Below, in pieces: positions 23,215-34,273 of a stretch of 64,000 nt of DNA. Each line of letters opens with the position of its first letter. The stretch's first letter is position 1. This DNA comes from Cercospora beticola (taxonomy: Eukaryota; Ascomycota; Dothideomycetes; Mycosphaerellales; Mycosphaerellaceae), in the NCBI RefSeq assembly GCF_033473495.1, contig NC_088936.1:1054001-1118000 (forward strand), in the 5' to 3' direction. Under the pieces are notes generated by a model, which was not told where the DNA came from, did not search any database, and saw nothing but the letters and a program-made list of their open reading frames with translations. The translations under genes were made by a program, and so were the position numbers.

Positions 23215-23727
23215 ATGGGCATCCCATATAGTAAACAGATAAATGCCGCTTTCGAGGTGCGCTCTCCTTCATTGCTGGCACCGACTTCCACAGATTGGCT
23301 GAAGTAGTAGTAGGAAGTCACACCCCTCGTAGCAGAAGGCTTTGAAGTCCTACAAACAACACGCAACATCACTTTCCTCTTGGCAGAAATTCAAGTCATC
23401 ACAGTTTTTATGCTCTTTTTCATCCTCATTGCTCTTTGCATGTTACTCATCACATGTAATCCCGATTTGGAGCGTGAGAGACAAGCAATTGTGACGCCAG
23501 TTCTGAGATGGTCTGCTGGGTGGATCATGAGTAGTGAAGGGAAATTAAGGATTGGGCTTGTGATTGTTTTCGGGTTGTTGATTGGTGGTGGGATTGGGTA
23601 TGGGCATTATTGGGCGTATTTTCTGGAGAAGAAGAAGGGTGGTGAGGGTACGGAGGAGGGAGAGAGGGTTGAGGAGGCGGGTGGAAAAGATGTTGAGAGG
23701 ATTAAGGAGGGCAAGGCGGATCAGTGA
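23215..23727 (+). CDS. Small conserved fungal membrane protein
   Basis: Two exons: 23215-23256 (MGIPYSKQINAAFE) and 23314-23727, with a 57-bp intron; about 151 aa. The N-terminus resembles a myristoylation-type start (MGxxxS). Then come EVTPLVAEGFEVLQTTRN, a hydrophobic helix (ITVFMLFFILIALCMLLI), the motif NPDLERERQAIVTPVLRW and a second hydrophobic helix (IGLVIVFGLLIGGGIGYG). The tail is highly charged. This arrangement occurs in an uncharacterised family found across ascomycetes. A membrane location is supported by sequence; no function is known. Confidence 0.7.
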
Positions 23728-26455
23728 AGGACCGATGTGGCGAGACGTGGAGCGTAGTGATGATCGTTGGCAATAGATGGAACGTGGGCTCAGAATAGAT
23801 TGGAGATGGTGTTTAGCGACTTGTCAGCTTCAGGATCTTGATCATCGGTGCATTTCCACCAATCTCGCCCCTGATATTCTTACATGCGCGGGGATGATTT
23901 CATCTGCAAGAAGTAGGTGAGCCATCGCTTGGGGTGCTTTCAATCAGCCTCTGCTTCCGACATGGCTTGCAGAAGGGTCAGAGAGAAGACATAGGGCATG
24001 GCGCAGTGCATCTAGGTAGGAGTCACGGAAGGGTCTGAACAGGCGAGTTGCCTAGAACCAAGGCCGTGAAAGCAATGACCTTGCGATGCCCTTGGCCAGC
24101 GTGGAGCAGCTGCTTACTGGTATACTTCCACCAATCATACACCTGATGTTTTCGCTGTTGCTATACATGCATTTGTAGATGCTCGCCTCCAGCGCCATCA
24201 GGGGAGTCTTAATTTCGGTACGGCTTCGACAAGGACAGAGGAGATGGACGTGGTACGGCCAGGCATAGGAGCTCGGACAGAGCGATATATCATATATCAC
24301 TTACCAGTCAATCTTCTCAGAGCCACGATCGAACGTGCAATGATCTGCTATTGAACCTGCGACGCCGAGCCTCTTGGGAGTATCAGCGTCGACCTTGTGG
24401 AACGCGGAGCAGAGTGGCGATGGAACATCGAGTGCAAAAGCAGCCTCCATTATTCACGTTGACAAATTAGCAATGGATGAGGCTCGCAGAAGAGGCCAAC
24501 GCATCGAAAAGTCGAGTGCACTGCACTGAGTGAGCGATGCGTCCAAAATTCATCGTCTGACGATGGAGCTGAGCCCTGAGTGCCATAACGTACGCTCAAA
24601 GACGGTGGTCAATGCTGTGGTCGGTAGAAGAGCGGTGTCAGCGGCACCGAGATATTGCTGCAAATACCGCCACCCTTAGTAGCAGTAAGGCCAAGTGAAT
24701 AGATTGACGGTGGAGAATCTGCCACATGGTTGCACTTGCTCGCCGTATTCCTCGTATCTCGTTAAACAATGTGAGAAGCATGAAGCTGGTCCGTGCCTTG
24801 AACCGCGAGGTCGAACGTATTTCGCGTCCATAGAGGCGACGTGTGAGCGCACACTATGCTCACTTGGCACCGTCTCATCCATGCATCATTCACCATCTGG
24901 CAGTGTTGGCATCACCACAGGCGCGAAAATAGTTTCACCGCGTCGGCGTCCTTTGTGTCTTCTTAGAAGTATTGAAGGATGCCCTCAGGGTGCCCCCACG
25001 GATCATGCTGAATGCTGGTCCAGCGATTACGCTAGCAGTGAGGAGTAAGAGCTTACCGTCGACCATGTGGTTTGCCAGAAGCTCATGCACGTCAACGAAT
25101 TGAGGAGCTCGAAGGTAGGTGAGTGAAGATGTAACCGGAAGGGGGCTGAAACGACCGAGGCGCAGCATGCTGTACGTAATGAATGCACCGGTAGGCCGTC
25201 GCAGCGAAGAATGTGAACACATTCAAGTAGGCTGCATTCGTCCCAGGAATTTCATGCTGTGCGACAAGCGCTTGCATAGAAATTTCAGCCTCGGAGCCAC
25301 TAAGCTTCATGCACCCCAACAGTATAGTTTGCGGAGGCGATGCACCCCAGTCTGATATATAGCGCTGCGAACTTGTAACAGCAACTTTCGGCGTCGAAAG
25401 CCCCGAGCAACCGGGGCAATGTTGATCTTTTGACACTTCGGCTACGGCGACGCTATGTTGGTGTCGGTGGTAGAACTTTAGCCCAGGCGAGCTCGGTTAC
25501 AGCAAAAGCGACGATACCAACAGCCAGAAGCGATCGATAGCGGAGGTGCAGGCTTGTTGTACAGTAGCCAGTGCGGTGTTTCAAGAACGAGAAGCTTTAT
25601 CTTTTCTGCAATTCACTCTGTCACTTCTCATACCACGTGTTGTGGTTGAATGGAAAGCGACAGCGTTATCGGAGTGTCGATCTTTTTTGCTTGGCATATC
25701 CTACCGTCCGGTTGGTGTGCCCGATGTAGAAGGTGTGGAGTCTGACTGACGAGTGACAACACAACTAGACTTTTCGGATACACCGCCAAGCGTCTTGCCA
25801 TCGGACCGTTTCAGCTAGATGCATTTATATGCGTTCCGAGGAATTTTCTCGTCGAGCGCATACCACGCGGTGGGACAGATAGATGGACGACGCCTTGAAC
25901 ATGGCACCGGTAAGCGGTCAAGGCTCTTCGATATGAGGGCATGACACTCGGTGACACCATCGTCGGGCCTGGCCAGGTAGCAGATCTGGCGATGATTCGT
26001 GGAAGAAGCGTCCCTTTTTGTTGTCGCCCTGAGGAAGTCATGCGCACGTCCAGATACACTTTGCTCCACAAAGCTTTGTGCTGTAGGTCAACGCTGGCGC
26101 GGACCAAATCTAGTTACCGTGCCGTTTCGATGTGCAAGCAACGACATGAAGGACCCTCCAATACTGGTTAGCGACAGATAATGGTTGCATTGTCACATTC
26201 TTGGCTGTTTCGTGCGAAGTCGCCACGAGAGTTTTCCGTCGTTGAAGTTACTCCGTCAGCAATATGTGATGCTTTTGGCGGCAGCTGAATCGATGTCGTT
26301 GCGGAGGTATGGCAGATGGGGGTCATTGTCCGTGTGAGGAAGAGGAGTATAAGACTGCGATGTTCGCGACACTCTGCTCGTTCATCAGTCAAGAGAACAA
26401 CACAGTAACATCACCACCAAGCAATCGCACCGAGTAACTGCCTCAAGCAATCAAC
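23728..26455. other. Long intergenic stretch
   Basis: About 2.7 kb without a supported gene. Two overlapping minus-strand frames at 24935-25436 look mildly protein-like (MKLSGSEAEIS to SSSSIR, and RLGRFSPLPVTSS to LLANHMVDG, the latter ending at a GTAAGC donor), but no family is recognised. The last 200 bp hold the pectate lyase promoter. Confidence 0.4.
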
Positions 26456-27360
26456 ATGAAGTTCTCCAGCACTCTTCCTTTGGCGTTCGCCGCCCTCAGC
26501 GCTGCTCAGACGCTCAACATTCCTACCCGCGTTGGCAGCATCGTCTCCCTCAGCTCTCCATCGGTCATCTCTGGAAGCAAGGACTTTGGCAACAAAGAGT
26601 ACGACCGTGGTCGGGACTGCGATACCGATGACGACACTGGCAGCGAAAGCGCTGTCTTCATCCTAGAGAACGGAGCTACTCTGAGCAACGTGAGTTCATG
26701 TCCTGCCCGCGAGGGACAAAAGGTGTCGACGAGAAAATCGCTGTTGACATGTTTGCTTGCAGGTCATCATCGGTGCCCGCCAGCTCGAGGGTGTCCACTG
26801 CAAGGGAGCTTGCACGCTCAAGAACGTCTGGTTCCGCGACGTCTGCGAGGGTGAGTTGAACGCAGTCTCTCGATGAACGCTCGTGCTGATGAGTACTAGA
26901 CGCCGTGTCCGCGCTCGGAACTGGTAACGTCCTCATCGAAGGCGGTGGTGCTCAGTCCGCCCCCGACAAGGTCGTGCAGCACAATGGCCGTGGCACTGTC
27001 ACCATTCGCGGCGGTACCTACGTCAACATCGGCAAGCTGTACCGCGCCTGCGGCAACTGCTCCAACAACGGAGGTCCTCGCAAGGTCATCATTGAGAATG
27101 TCAAGGTCAACGGCGTCTCCAGCGATCTTGCTGGCGTAAGTCTTATTCCGAGGTTGCTTCATTTCAGAATTCTAACCCAATCCCAGATCAACGCCAACTA
27201 CGGCGACACTGCCACCATCTCGGGCTCTTGCGGCAAGTCGAAGAAGACGTGCCAGCAGTACATCGGCGTCGAGAAGGGCAACGGCGAGAGCCCCAAGGAT
27301 GCCGGAACTGGCAGCTGCCTCGGTGCCCAGGGCAAGCTCAGCAGCCTGCCTGCTTGTTAG
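26456..27360 (+). CDS. PL3 pectate lyase (EC 4.2.2.2)
   Basis: Four exons: 26456-26689, 26763-26850, 26900-27135 and 27187-27360; introns of 73, 49 and 51 bp; 243 aa, the usual size for family PL3. A signal peptide ([19 protein letters not shown]) precedes the parallel beta-helix. Family signatures are [58 protein letters not shown] and [19 protein letters not shown]3 enzymes cleave unmethylated polygalacturonate by calcium-dependent beta-elimination at alkaline pH and act outside the cell in plant tissue maceration. The carboxy end, [14 protein letters not shown], fits the family. It is one of three pectin-active genes in the window. Confidence 0.95.
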
Positions 27361-28457
27361 ACGAGCACTCTGCAGGACCAGAGTAAGAGAGAGTCCTGGA
27401 GACTCCGACCGTAGTATCGCCAGAAGAGATCCGTAGCATAGCAAGTACACGAAGGCTGTGTCAGCAGGATGTCCATGTGCATGAGGTCTCCTGAACCTGC
27501 CCCACGCGCTGGCTGATGCCAAGCCGTCAGTTATCTGATTGGTTCGGCTCAGGGGAAAATGGTTGCCGAGCCGACCACATGTTCCGTGCTCCACACTCCT
27601 TCTTTACAACTTCATCCCATACTTGCACTCGTGGTGTTATATTCCGCTAAATCAAGCTTACTCTCCTACTGTAGCATCAGCCCCAGTATATCGAAAATCC
27701 AAGCAGAGATGCGAATCGACAACACGGTATATCGTTCCACGCAACGGCGCTCTCCGCACACAAGGCTCGCATATGGGATCGCCATCGCTTCACTGCATTC
27801 GCCGCCCCACTGGCCGCCCCCGATACTCGGAAGTAATTTGGACATAGGCGAACCACGTGGAATATTGAGGAGAAGCGCAAGCGAGGCATTGCTTAACTTG
27901 ATCACACCATTATCAGCGAGGGCCCTCAGGTGTCGTCTTCGTCTCTTATCATCAACTGCGTCCCGAAGTCTCAACAAACTTGCCTGGCCCACTTCAAGAC
28001 TCCAAGCACTTGCAGATCGACGATTTCAACAGAGGTGCATGAGAGCCCAATTGCGATAGAAGTCCGGAGAGGGGCCGGACTTCATTCGTGTGCGTGGCCG
28101 TTGCGGATCGTAGCGGAGCCTAAACGAATGTCCTGTCCACACCATACCGTTCTGTGAAGTACGTTTGACGGGCTCAAACCGCTCGAATCATGGCTATGGC
28201 GATCAGAGCGCGATATTAAGCACGAGGAGAAAATTACACTCACGGGTTTCCTTGTACAACGCACGGCCAAAAGCGACTCTGCGCCACGAGAGGACCTGTA
28301 GTTTCCGTGCTCTGAGGAGATTGTGTGCTATGATCTCGGCCCTCCGGAGAACGATGAAGCCGAAGGACCATATTCTGATCTTTCTTCGCTTCGTCGCACT
28401 GCCGACACGACCTCTCCATGACTCTAGCCCGTCGAAAGCTCATCGGAGGTGTTGTCG
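27361..28457. other. Intergenic stretch
   Basis: No supported gene. A minus-strand frame at 27666-27992 and fragments up to 28443 could be downstream parts of the broken gene at 28458-28955, but no splice path was found. Confidence 0.4.
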
Positions 28458-28955
28458 TCAGCGACTTCGTCGATCAAGGAGGGCAACAGCCTCCAAAGCA
28501 TCCGTCGAAGTCAATTTTCTTTCACCACCCGTCAGGTCTTCCACGTGGCTAATTCCTCTACGAATGAGCGGAAGGTCATATGCATGATCTGCGATCTCCG
28601 TTACCTGCAAAGACCAATCCATCGCAATGGCAACAAACGTACGAAGCCAGAAAAGAATAAAATCGTAGCCCTCGCTGAAGATCCAGCTGCGAAGCATTTT
28701 GGCGGCGGTCCATCAATACTCCAGAAAGACCAGGTCAATATGTTCAAGTGACGAAGTTATATTGTGCCGCCGCTGAAGCCGCGGCCTATGCGCAAGACCG
28801 TCTGTTTCTTCGAGACTGACCGGCTCCGATAGGTGCATCGACAGTTGTCTCCCATCCTTAGCAACTCGGGCCAAGGTTCCGCCAAACACATATTTGATAT
28901 TGACACAGACGGCGAAGAGCATTGTCGAGTGATCACAGTTCTTCTCTGGTGACAA
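28458..28955 (-). pseudogene. Uncharacterised gene with in-frame stop codon
   Basis: One minus-strand reading frame runs from 28955 to 28458 with good codon use, interrupted only by TGA at 28713-28715. Before the stop it reads DGRQLSMHLSEP and TSSLEHIDLVFLEY. After it, WTAAKMLRSWIFSEGYDFI, TEIADHAYDLP and RRGISHVEDLTG. A single TGG-to-TGA change would explain the stop, since a Trp-Trp pair fits the context. It has several aromatic-rich helices. I do not recognise the family. The 5' start and any further exons are undetermined, so it may be a decayed copy of a longer gene. Confidence 0.45.
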
Positions 28956-29208
28956 GGCTGAAGTAGATGCGCATCGTTGTCTTGGTTCCTTAAGCTGTTG
29001 AGAACTTGCAGTATCTGACGTAAGCAGCCATTGTGTTCACTTGTTTGCTAAAAGTGGGTCCTCCAAGCCGTCCGTCCCAGAAATAAAGTAGAGAAAACAC
29101 TTCTGTTGCACAACTAATATCATCCACACACTTGACTCGGAAGCATCACTTGTTCATCTCAGATACCTTTGCTGCAACTTGGACGACTGAACTGGAGAGG
29201 CGAAAAAC

Positions 29209-31409
29209 ATGACGGCGTTGTTGGCTCTACTGTTGGGCGCCGCTATTGCGCAGGCGAACATTGTATTTCACTATGTCCAGCCTACCTGTGACTCTTCGAG
29301 TCTCTCCACCACCGGCTGCCTTCGAGGCCAAGTCTGCCTCTTAAACAACACGTAAGTGAAGCAAACCTTGGTTGAGTAACTTTTAGTTAACACCATCGCA
29401 GCTGCGTTCCGGCTTCACTCTCGACTCGAGCTAACGCTCCTCCTCACGAAGACGGCCGGTGCGGCAAAGACTTCGATGATGCCACTTGCGATCCAAAAGG
29501 CGACTACGGTGGCTGCTGCAGCTCACACGGATACTGTGGCAAGACTGACACCCACTGTCTGCCCAAGAATGGCTGCCAGAATGGCTGCGAGTCGCCAACT
29601 ACCTCAGACCCGCCTCAGACAACAGATCATGAGCCCACGCTCGGTCGTCCCACGGAGACTCCAACCACCGACGGTACATGCGGGGCAGAAAATGGCGGTA
29701 GTGTTTGCGGCGACTGGGTGTACGGCAGCTGTTGCTCTATGATGGGCTTCTGCGGCAACTCTTCCGCTCACTGCGGCGAAGGTTGTCAGTCCGGACCTTG
29801 CGACCAAGCACCTGTTTCTCCGGCGCCGGGCCCCGTTCCTGCTCCTCCACATCCAACTCCTGGTTCTTTCAAGATTGTCGGCGATTCTGGCGTCCCAGCT
29901 ATGCACGCTGCTTTGATGCCAAATGGCAGAGTGATGTTCTTGGACAAGGTGGAGAATTACACTCAACTGAACTTGCCAGATGGCAGACTTGCGTACTCGG
30001 CAGAGTATGATCCGGCTACAAACGAGGTCGTTCCACTGGGCTACAAGACGAATGCGTTCTGTGCTGGCGGTACCTTCATGGCAAATGGTACTCTGCTGTC
30101 TGTTGGAGGCAATGGAAATCTCTCATGGCTTGATCCTGGAGTTGAAGATGGCTGGAAAGGCTTGCGATACCTGACAAGATCTGCATCAGACGACGTTCGT
30201 GATGGCGAAGATTGGATCGAGCCTGGAAATCAACTCGACACTGCTCGGTGGTACCCTACTGTGCAGACCATGCCGGACGGAACGATCTTCGTAGCATCTG
30301 GCAGCTTGAACGGCCTGGATCCGGCGAAGAACGAGAACAACAATCCAACCTACGAGATCCTGGATAGAGATGGTGTAAGCAAGGGCAAGTCGCTACCCAT
30401 GGAGCTGCTTGTCAAAGCCCAGCCATACTACATGTATCCTTTCATCCACCTCCTCCCGGACGGAAATCTCTTCGTCTTCACCTCGAAGTCCTCAGAGATC
30501 TTCAAAGTCGGCGAAGATCGCACAGTCAAGTCATTGCCAGACCTACCAGGCGACTATCGCACATATCCCAATACTGGCGGTTCTGTCCTACTGCCACTTT
30601 CTTCTGCCAACGACTGGAATTCAGACATCGTCATCTGCGGAGGAGGCGCCTACCAAGATATCACCTCGCCGACAGATGCTTCTTGTGGCCGCATTGCTCC
30701 ATTGGCCGAAGATGCAGACTGGGAGATGGACAGCATGCCAGAAGGCCGAGGAATGGTAGAAGGTACGCTCCTCCCAGATGGCACAGTCCTCTGGCTTAAC
30801 GGCGGGAACAAAGGTGCCCAAGGCTTTGGTCTTGCGGAAGAACCTACTCTCGAGGCATTGATCTATGATCCTGCAGCAAAACTCGGCGAGCGGTGGTCGA
30901 CAGGAGCAAAGAGCGAGATCCCGAGACTGTATCACTCCGTCGCGTTGCTCCTACTTGATGGTACTGTGCTTGTCGCAGGAAGTAATCCGGTCGACATGCC
31001 TGTCATGGAGAAGAGCAAGGAAACTCCTTTTCCGACAGAGTTCCGCGTCGAAATCTATACTCCACCATACCTTTCTGGGGATAACGCGAAGAAGAGACCG
31101 GAGAATGTTGTCCTCGAGAGTAAGGAGCTCAAGGCGGATGGCACGAAATTCGAAGTGCTTTTTGACGCTCCAAAGGAAGCGAAGGAAGTCAAGATCGTGT
31201 TGTATCACGGAGGCTTTGTGACGCATTCGCTACACATGGGACATCGGATACTGTATCTGGATACCGAGGGATTCGAGGCAGGAAAGGCTGAGCAGAAGCT
31301 GGAAGCGGCCATGCCTCCGAACAGCAATGTCGCGCCACCTGGACCGTACGTGGTTTACGTCGTGGTTGATGGAGTTCCGGGCATCGGACAGTTTGTCATG
31401 GTTGGGTAG
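29209..31409 (+). CDS. Copper radical oxidase (AA5) with two N-terminal chitin-binding (CBM18) modules
   Basis: Two exons: 29209-29351 and 29402-31409; 50-bp intron; 716 aa. A signal peptide (MTALLALLLGAAIAQA) is followed by two hevein-type modules, CGKDFDDATCDP to GGCCSSHGYCG (about 68-110) and CGAENGGSVCGDW to GSCCSMMGFCG (about 138-180). A Pro-rich linker precedes the catalytic domain from about 200. Copper and cofactor residues of glyoxal/galactose oxidases are visible: Cys268 (NAFCAGG) and Tyr332 (RWYPTVQ), the expected Cys-Tyr pair; Tyr558-His559 (RLYHS); and His656 (VTHSLHMG). The secreted enzyme would oxidise aldehydes or alcohols to acids while making hydrogen peroxide, tethered to chitin by the modules. 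Substrate specificity (glyoxal-type or alcohol-type) cannot be fixed from sequence. Confidence 0.93.
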
Positions 31410-31614
31410 GCTCGAGCACTTGGATGTTGGAAGTTGGATAGCGAAAATGTCTCTGGAAATCGAGAGCTGTCCAAGGTCATCTGTACGCTGGCATGACCTC
31501 CAAATGAGTGACGGCCAAGCGGAGCGACACTCAGAATACAAGGATAGACTCTAAATCAGGCGGAACTCCGAGCTGAATGAACTGCTGTTCCATGTGGCCT
31601 GCATCGTGGCTCGA

Positions 31615-32538
31615 TCAAGTGTCCTTCAAACGTCCCCACTCAGGTCGCTGCTCGACATGATCTCCCTCCAACACCTTCCCTCTATCCCACTCTCTTTCGC
31701 CTTTTTTATTCCATTTCACATCATCGATACTCTTCTCTCCGTTATCTTTTGTACCGTTTTGCCAATTATCTACCTCTGCTTCCGTGAACCCTGCTGCACG
31801 AAGTCTTTCTGCTCCGGACTGTTTCCACTTTGCTCGATCTCGCAACGCTTCGAGAGCCATATCCCAATCGTTGCGATCTTCCTCCAGAGCAACATCGGCT
31901 TTGGGATCGTATGAGGCGTTGAAATGTGTGTCTATGCTCGTCGGATTCTGCGCGCCTCTGCCTCGCGCTTTAGTTTTCGATAGCGGCTGAGGTCCAATTG
32001 GGTCATCGAGAGGGTCAGAGTCGGAGTGAGTCGCGGCGCATTTTTCTCGAGAACGCGATCGTCGTTTATGTCGTTCGCGATTCCTTGATCTGTGCTCTGG
32101 AGACTGGGACCTGGACCTGGCTCTCTTGTGTCTACTACTGCCAGGCGCATACCTTTCCAGACTCCTCCTGCGACGTCTGTCACCATCCCTCTGCCGGGGT
32201 GATCGGGATCGCGACCTGCGCTTCTCCGTTGACTTGCTACTCTCGTGCCTCGATTTGCGATCGAGTCCATGCGATTCTGTCTCGCTCTTTCTCTTTCCTC
32301 GCTGCAGATCCCACATGCGATGTCTTGCTTCTCGCTCTTCCTTTTGCTTCAAAGCAGTATTATGGCTGTCAATATCCCGAACCAGGTTCTTCAAGAAGCG
32401 TGCATTTGGTCGCACGCCTTGGCCGCGTGGTCGTGATCGTCCACCAATAGTCGCATTTCCAGAGCTGATGGCCGCAGCATCGCGCTTCAACAGCTCAACG
32501 ACATAGTCGTCATCGAGGGATACATCGTTGTTAGACAT
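31615..32538 (-). CDS. SR-rich nuclear protein, 'pre-mRNA-splicing factor 38B'-like
   Basis: One exon encodes 307 aa from ATG 32538 (MSNNDVSLDDDYVVELLKRDA). The N-terminal motif RPNARFLKNLVRDIDSHNTALKQKE is conserved in a fungal family usually labelled splicing factor 38B. The middle is a long Arg/Ser-rich region (RSRSRSPRQRDGDRRRRR and similar) typical of SR-like splicing or nuclear-speckle proteins. The C-terminus (DWDMALEALRDRAKWKQSG, TEAEVDNWQNG, GEREWDRGKV) is also conserved. A role in mRNA processing is inferred from composition and naming only. It is divergent to the Sos7 gene, with about 330 bp between starts. Confidence 0.75.
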   Translation of the reverse strand: MSNNDVSLDDDYVVELLKRDAAAISSGNATIGGRSRPRGQGVRPNARFLKNLVRDIDSHNTALKQKEEREARHRMWDLQRGKRKSETESHGLDRKSRHESSKSTEKRRSRSRSPRQRDGDRRRRRSLERYAPGSSRHKRARSRSQSPEHRSRNRERHKRRSRSREKCAATHSDSDPLDDPIGPQPLSKTKARGRGAQNPTSIDTHFNASYDPKADVALEEDRNDWDMALEALRDRAKWKQSGAERLRAAGFTEAEVDNWQNGTKDNGEKSIDDVKWNKKGEREWDRGKVLEGDHVEQRPEWGRLKDT

Positions 32539-32866
32539 GCTGAGGCGTCCAACGTGAATGCAAAGAGAGTGCAATACGATGGTCGTCGGTTCCTGACCAT
32601 GACCATGTCAGAGATAAGAGAGCTTATCGGCGCACGGGCACGGGCCGCCATAGCGCGTCACTTCCGAAACTGGAAGTGAAACCAAAACAACGAAATCGCG
32701 TCTTCGCGAACAACTCCAAGAACCAACAAGGACTTTCCCTTCGAGTTGTCGCATTGTGATAGGGTTGACTACCTGTTGAAGATTCTTCTTTCTACACCAA
32801 TCGAGACGCGGTCCTGCGAAGTAACATTGCACACAGTTGCATCACAGCAAGGACATCAGAACAACA
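32539..32866. promoter_or_regulatory. Bidirectional promoter region
   Basis: 328 bp separate the divergent starts of the SR-rich protein gene and Sos7, so this segment must hold both promoters and leaders. No specific binding site can be named. Confidence 0.45.
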
Positions 32867-33676
32867 ATGGAAGCCTCATCGGCTCTCGCCCAACTGCAGC
32901 AACCACAAACTCTGTCAATTCTCCATATTTCCGAGCAAGTGATCACGCCTAGTAGCGACTCACAACCAGGGAACACATCGTACACACAACTCGGGAGCAG
33001 CCCTTCTGCTTTGGCAGCAGATCTGGTACACTACAAAGAACTGTTCTCCAAACTCCGATTCAGCTATGTCGAGCAGGTCACAAAGGAGCGCTTCCTGCGC
33101 GCAGTCGTCGCTTCGCAGCCCGAATTTGTGTCTGCCGAAGAAAACGCCGAATTGGAAGAAGCATTGAAAGCCGACAAGGAGGATTTGAAGGCCAAGAAGG
33201 AAGAGGTGACAGTCTTGATTGGCGATCTGGAAGCTCAAGGCCGCTCGCTTGCGCAGCGGTATGAGCAGGTACAACTCCAGACTGCTCAGTTGGAGAGTCT
33301 GCCCAAGCAGATCGAGGAGCTGGAGCAGACTATACAAAGGTTGAAGGAGAACCAAGAACCCAAACCTGAAGATGCCGAGATGGCGCTGCCTCTTCACCCC
33401 ACTCTGGACCTGTTACGACAACGAGAGCAAGAGTCGCAAAGTCTAGATCTTGAGATTGCGAGGCTGCAGGCTGCTCTTCCAGCGAAGAAGGCCGAGGTGC
33501 AGAGATTGCAAGATGAATTGGCACCTATACAAATGAGGAAGATCAAGGCTGTGGAGGAAGCCAAAGATGCGAGGAGTCGACGGGAAGGTGGTGGTGGAGG
33601 AGCTGATGATTTGGAAGAGAAGGGACGGTGGTTGCGAGGAGTTGAGAGCAGCTTGAAAGCCATGCTGGAGGTTTGA
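32867..33676 (+). CDS. sos7: Kinetochore protein Sos7
   Basis: A single exon encodes 269 aa from ATG 32867 (MEASSALAQLQQPQTLSILHI). The diagnostic segment is ADLVHYKELFSKLRFSYVEQ, followed by VTKERFLRAVVASQPEFVSA; this is the Sos7 coiled-coil signature. A nearly continuous coiled coil runs from about residue 100 to 255, broken by PKPEDAEMALPLHPTLDLLRQRE. In fission yeast Sos7 partners Spc7/KNL1 at the kinetochore in chromosome segregation. The role here is inferred from homology. The upstream TTG-initiated extension of the frame is not used. Confidence 0.87.
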   Translation: MEASSALAQLQQPQTLSILHISEQVITPSSDSQPGNTSYTQLGSSPSALAADLVHYKELFSKLRFSYVEQVTKERFLRAVVASQPEFVSAEENAELEEALKADKEDLKAKKEEVTVLIGDLEAQGRSLAQRYEQVQLQTAQLESLPKQIEELEQTIQRLKENQEPKPEDAEMALPLHPTLDLLRQREQESQSLDLEIARLQAALPAKKAEVQRLQDELAPIQMRKIKAVEEAKDARSRREGGGGGADDLEEKGRWLRGVESSLKAMLEV

Positions 33677-34273
33677 GGAGCGTCTCCAGCGAAGAACAGT
33701 CACGAAGAGTTGCGATTTTAGGAGTTCGGAGTCGACAGGACGATACCCTTACAATTACCAGAAAATGTTTGCATTATACTGAAGTCGGATTGCTTTGCAA
33801 CCTCGATACTCTTCAAAAGCAACCTTTATACCTGACGAACGGTTCGACAAATCGAGAAAGCCGAAGGATAGTTTGTACGAGGCGGACAGTACACCTCTGT
33901 TCGTACAAAACGACCATCCCGCATTGGCCGTCCAGCAACGCACGTATCATCGACGCATCTCGATCACAGCTGCTACTCGTCATCAAACATGACGCTGTGG
34001 CTCTATGCCATGAGCAGCACTGTACACGTCCAGACCTAACATCTGACGTTTGCTTACGTTCGGCGAAATCCCAAATTGTGCACCGCAGTTCAGGCGACTG
34101 GTTCCAAGCTCCAAGCTCTCCAGAGTCTCCACCAACCTCCACATTCGGGGTCAGCTTAGCCTAAGCCGACAACACATCTAGACAACCCAGCGGCAAACTT
34201 CATCAGCACAAATTCTTCCACTCTGCTGAAGCTTCAACAATGACTTCCTAAACTCATCCACCCTCTGCAGCTC
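33677..34273. other. Intergenic stretch
   Basis: Tandem plus-strand spacing between Sos7 and the dehydrogenase. The last 100 bp upstream of the dehydrogenase are C- and A-rich, typical of a fungal 5' leader. No gene is seen. Confidence 0.5.

Noticed and set aside
23860..24170. Two similar short segments (TTCCACCAAT followed by CCTGAT) about 270 bp apart, considered as a degenerate repeat
   Set aside because: Similarity covers only about 20 bases with gaps and does not extend, so chance is likely.
24935..25436. Candidate two-exon minus-strand gene
   Set aside because: One plausible donor exists, but no consistent exon chain, start or family was found. Noted only as intergenic content.
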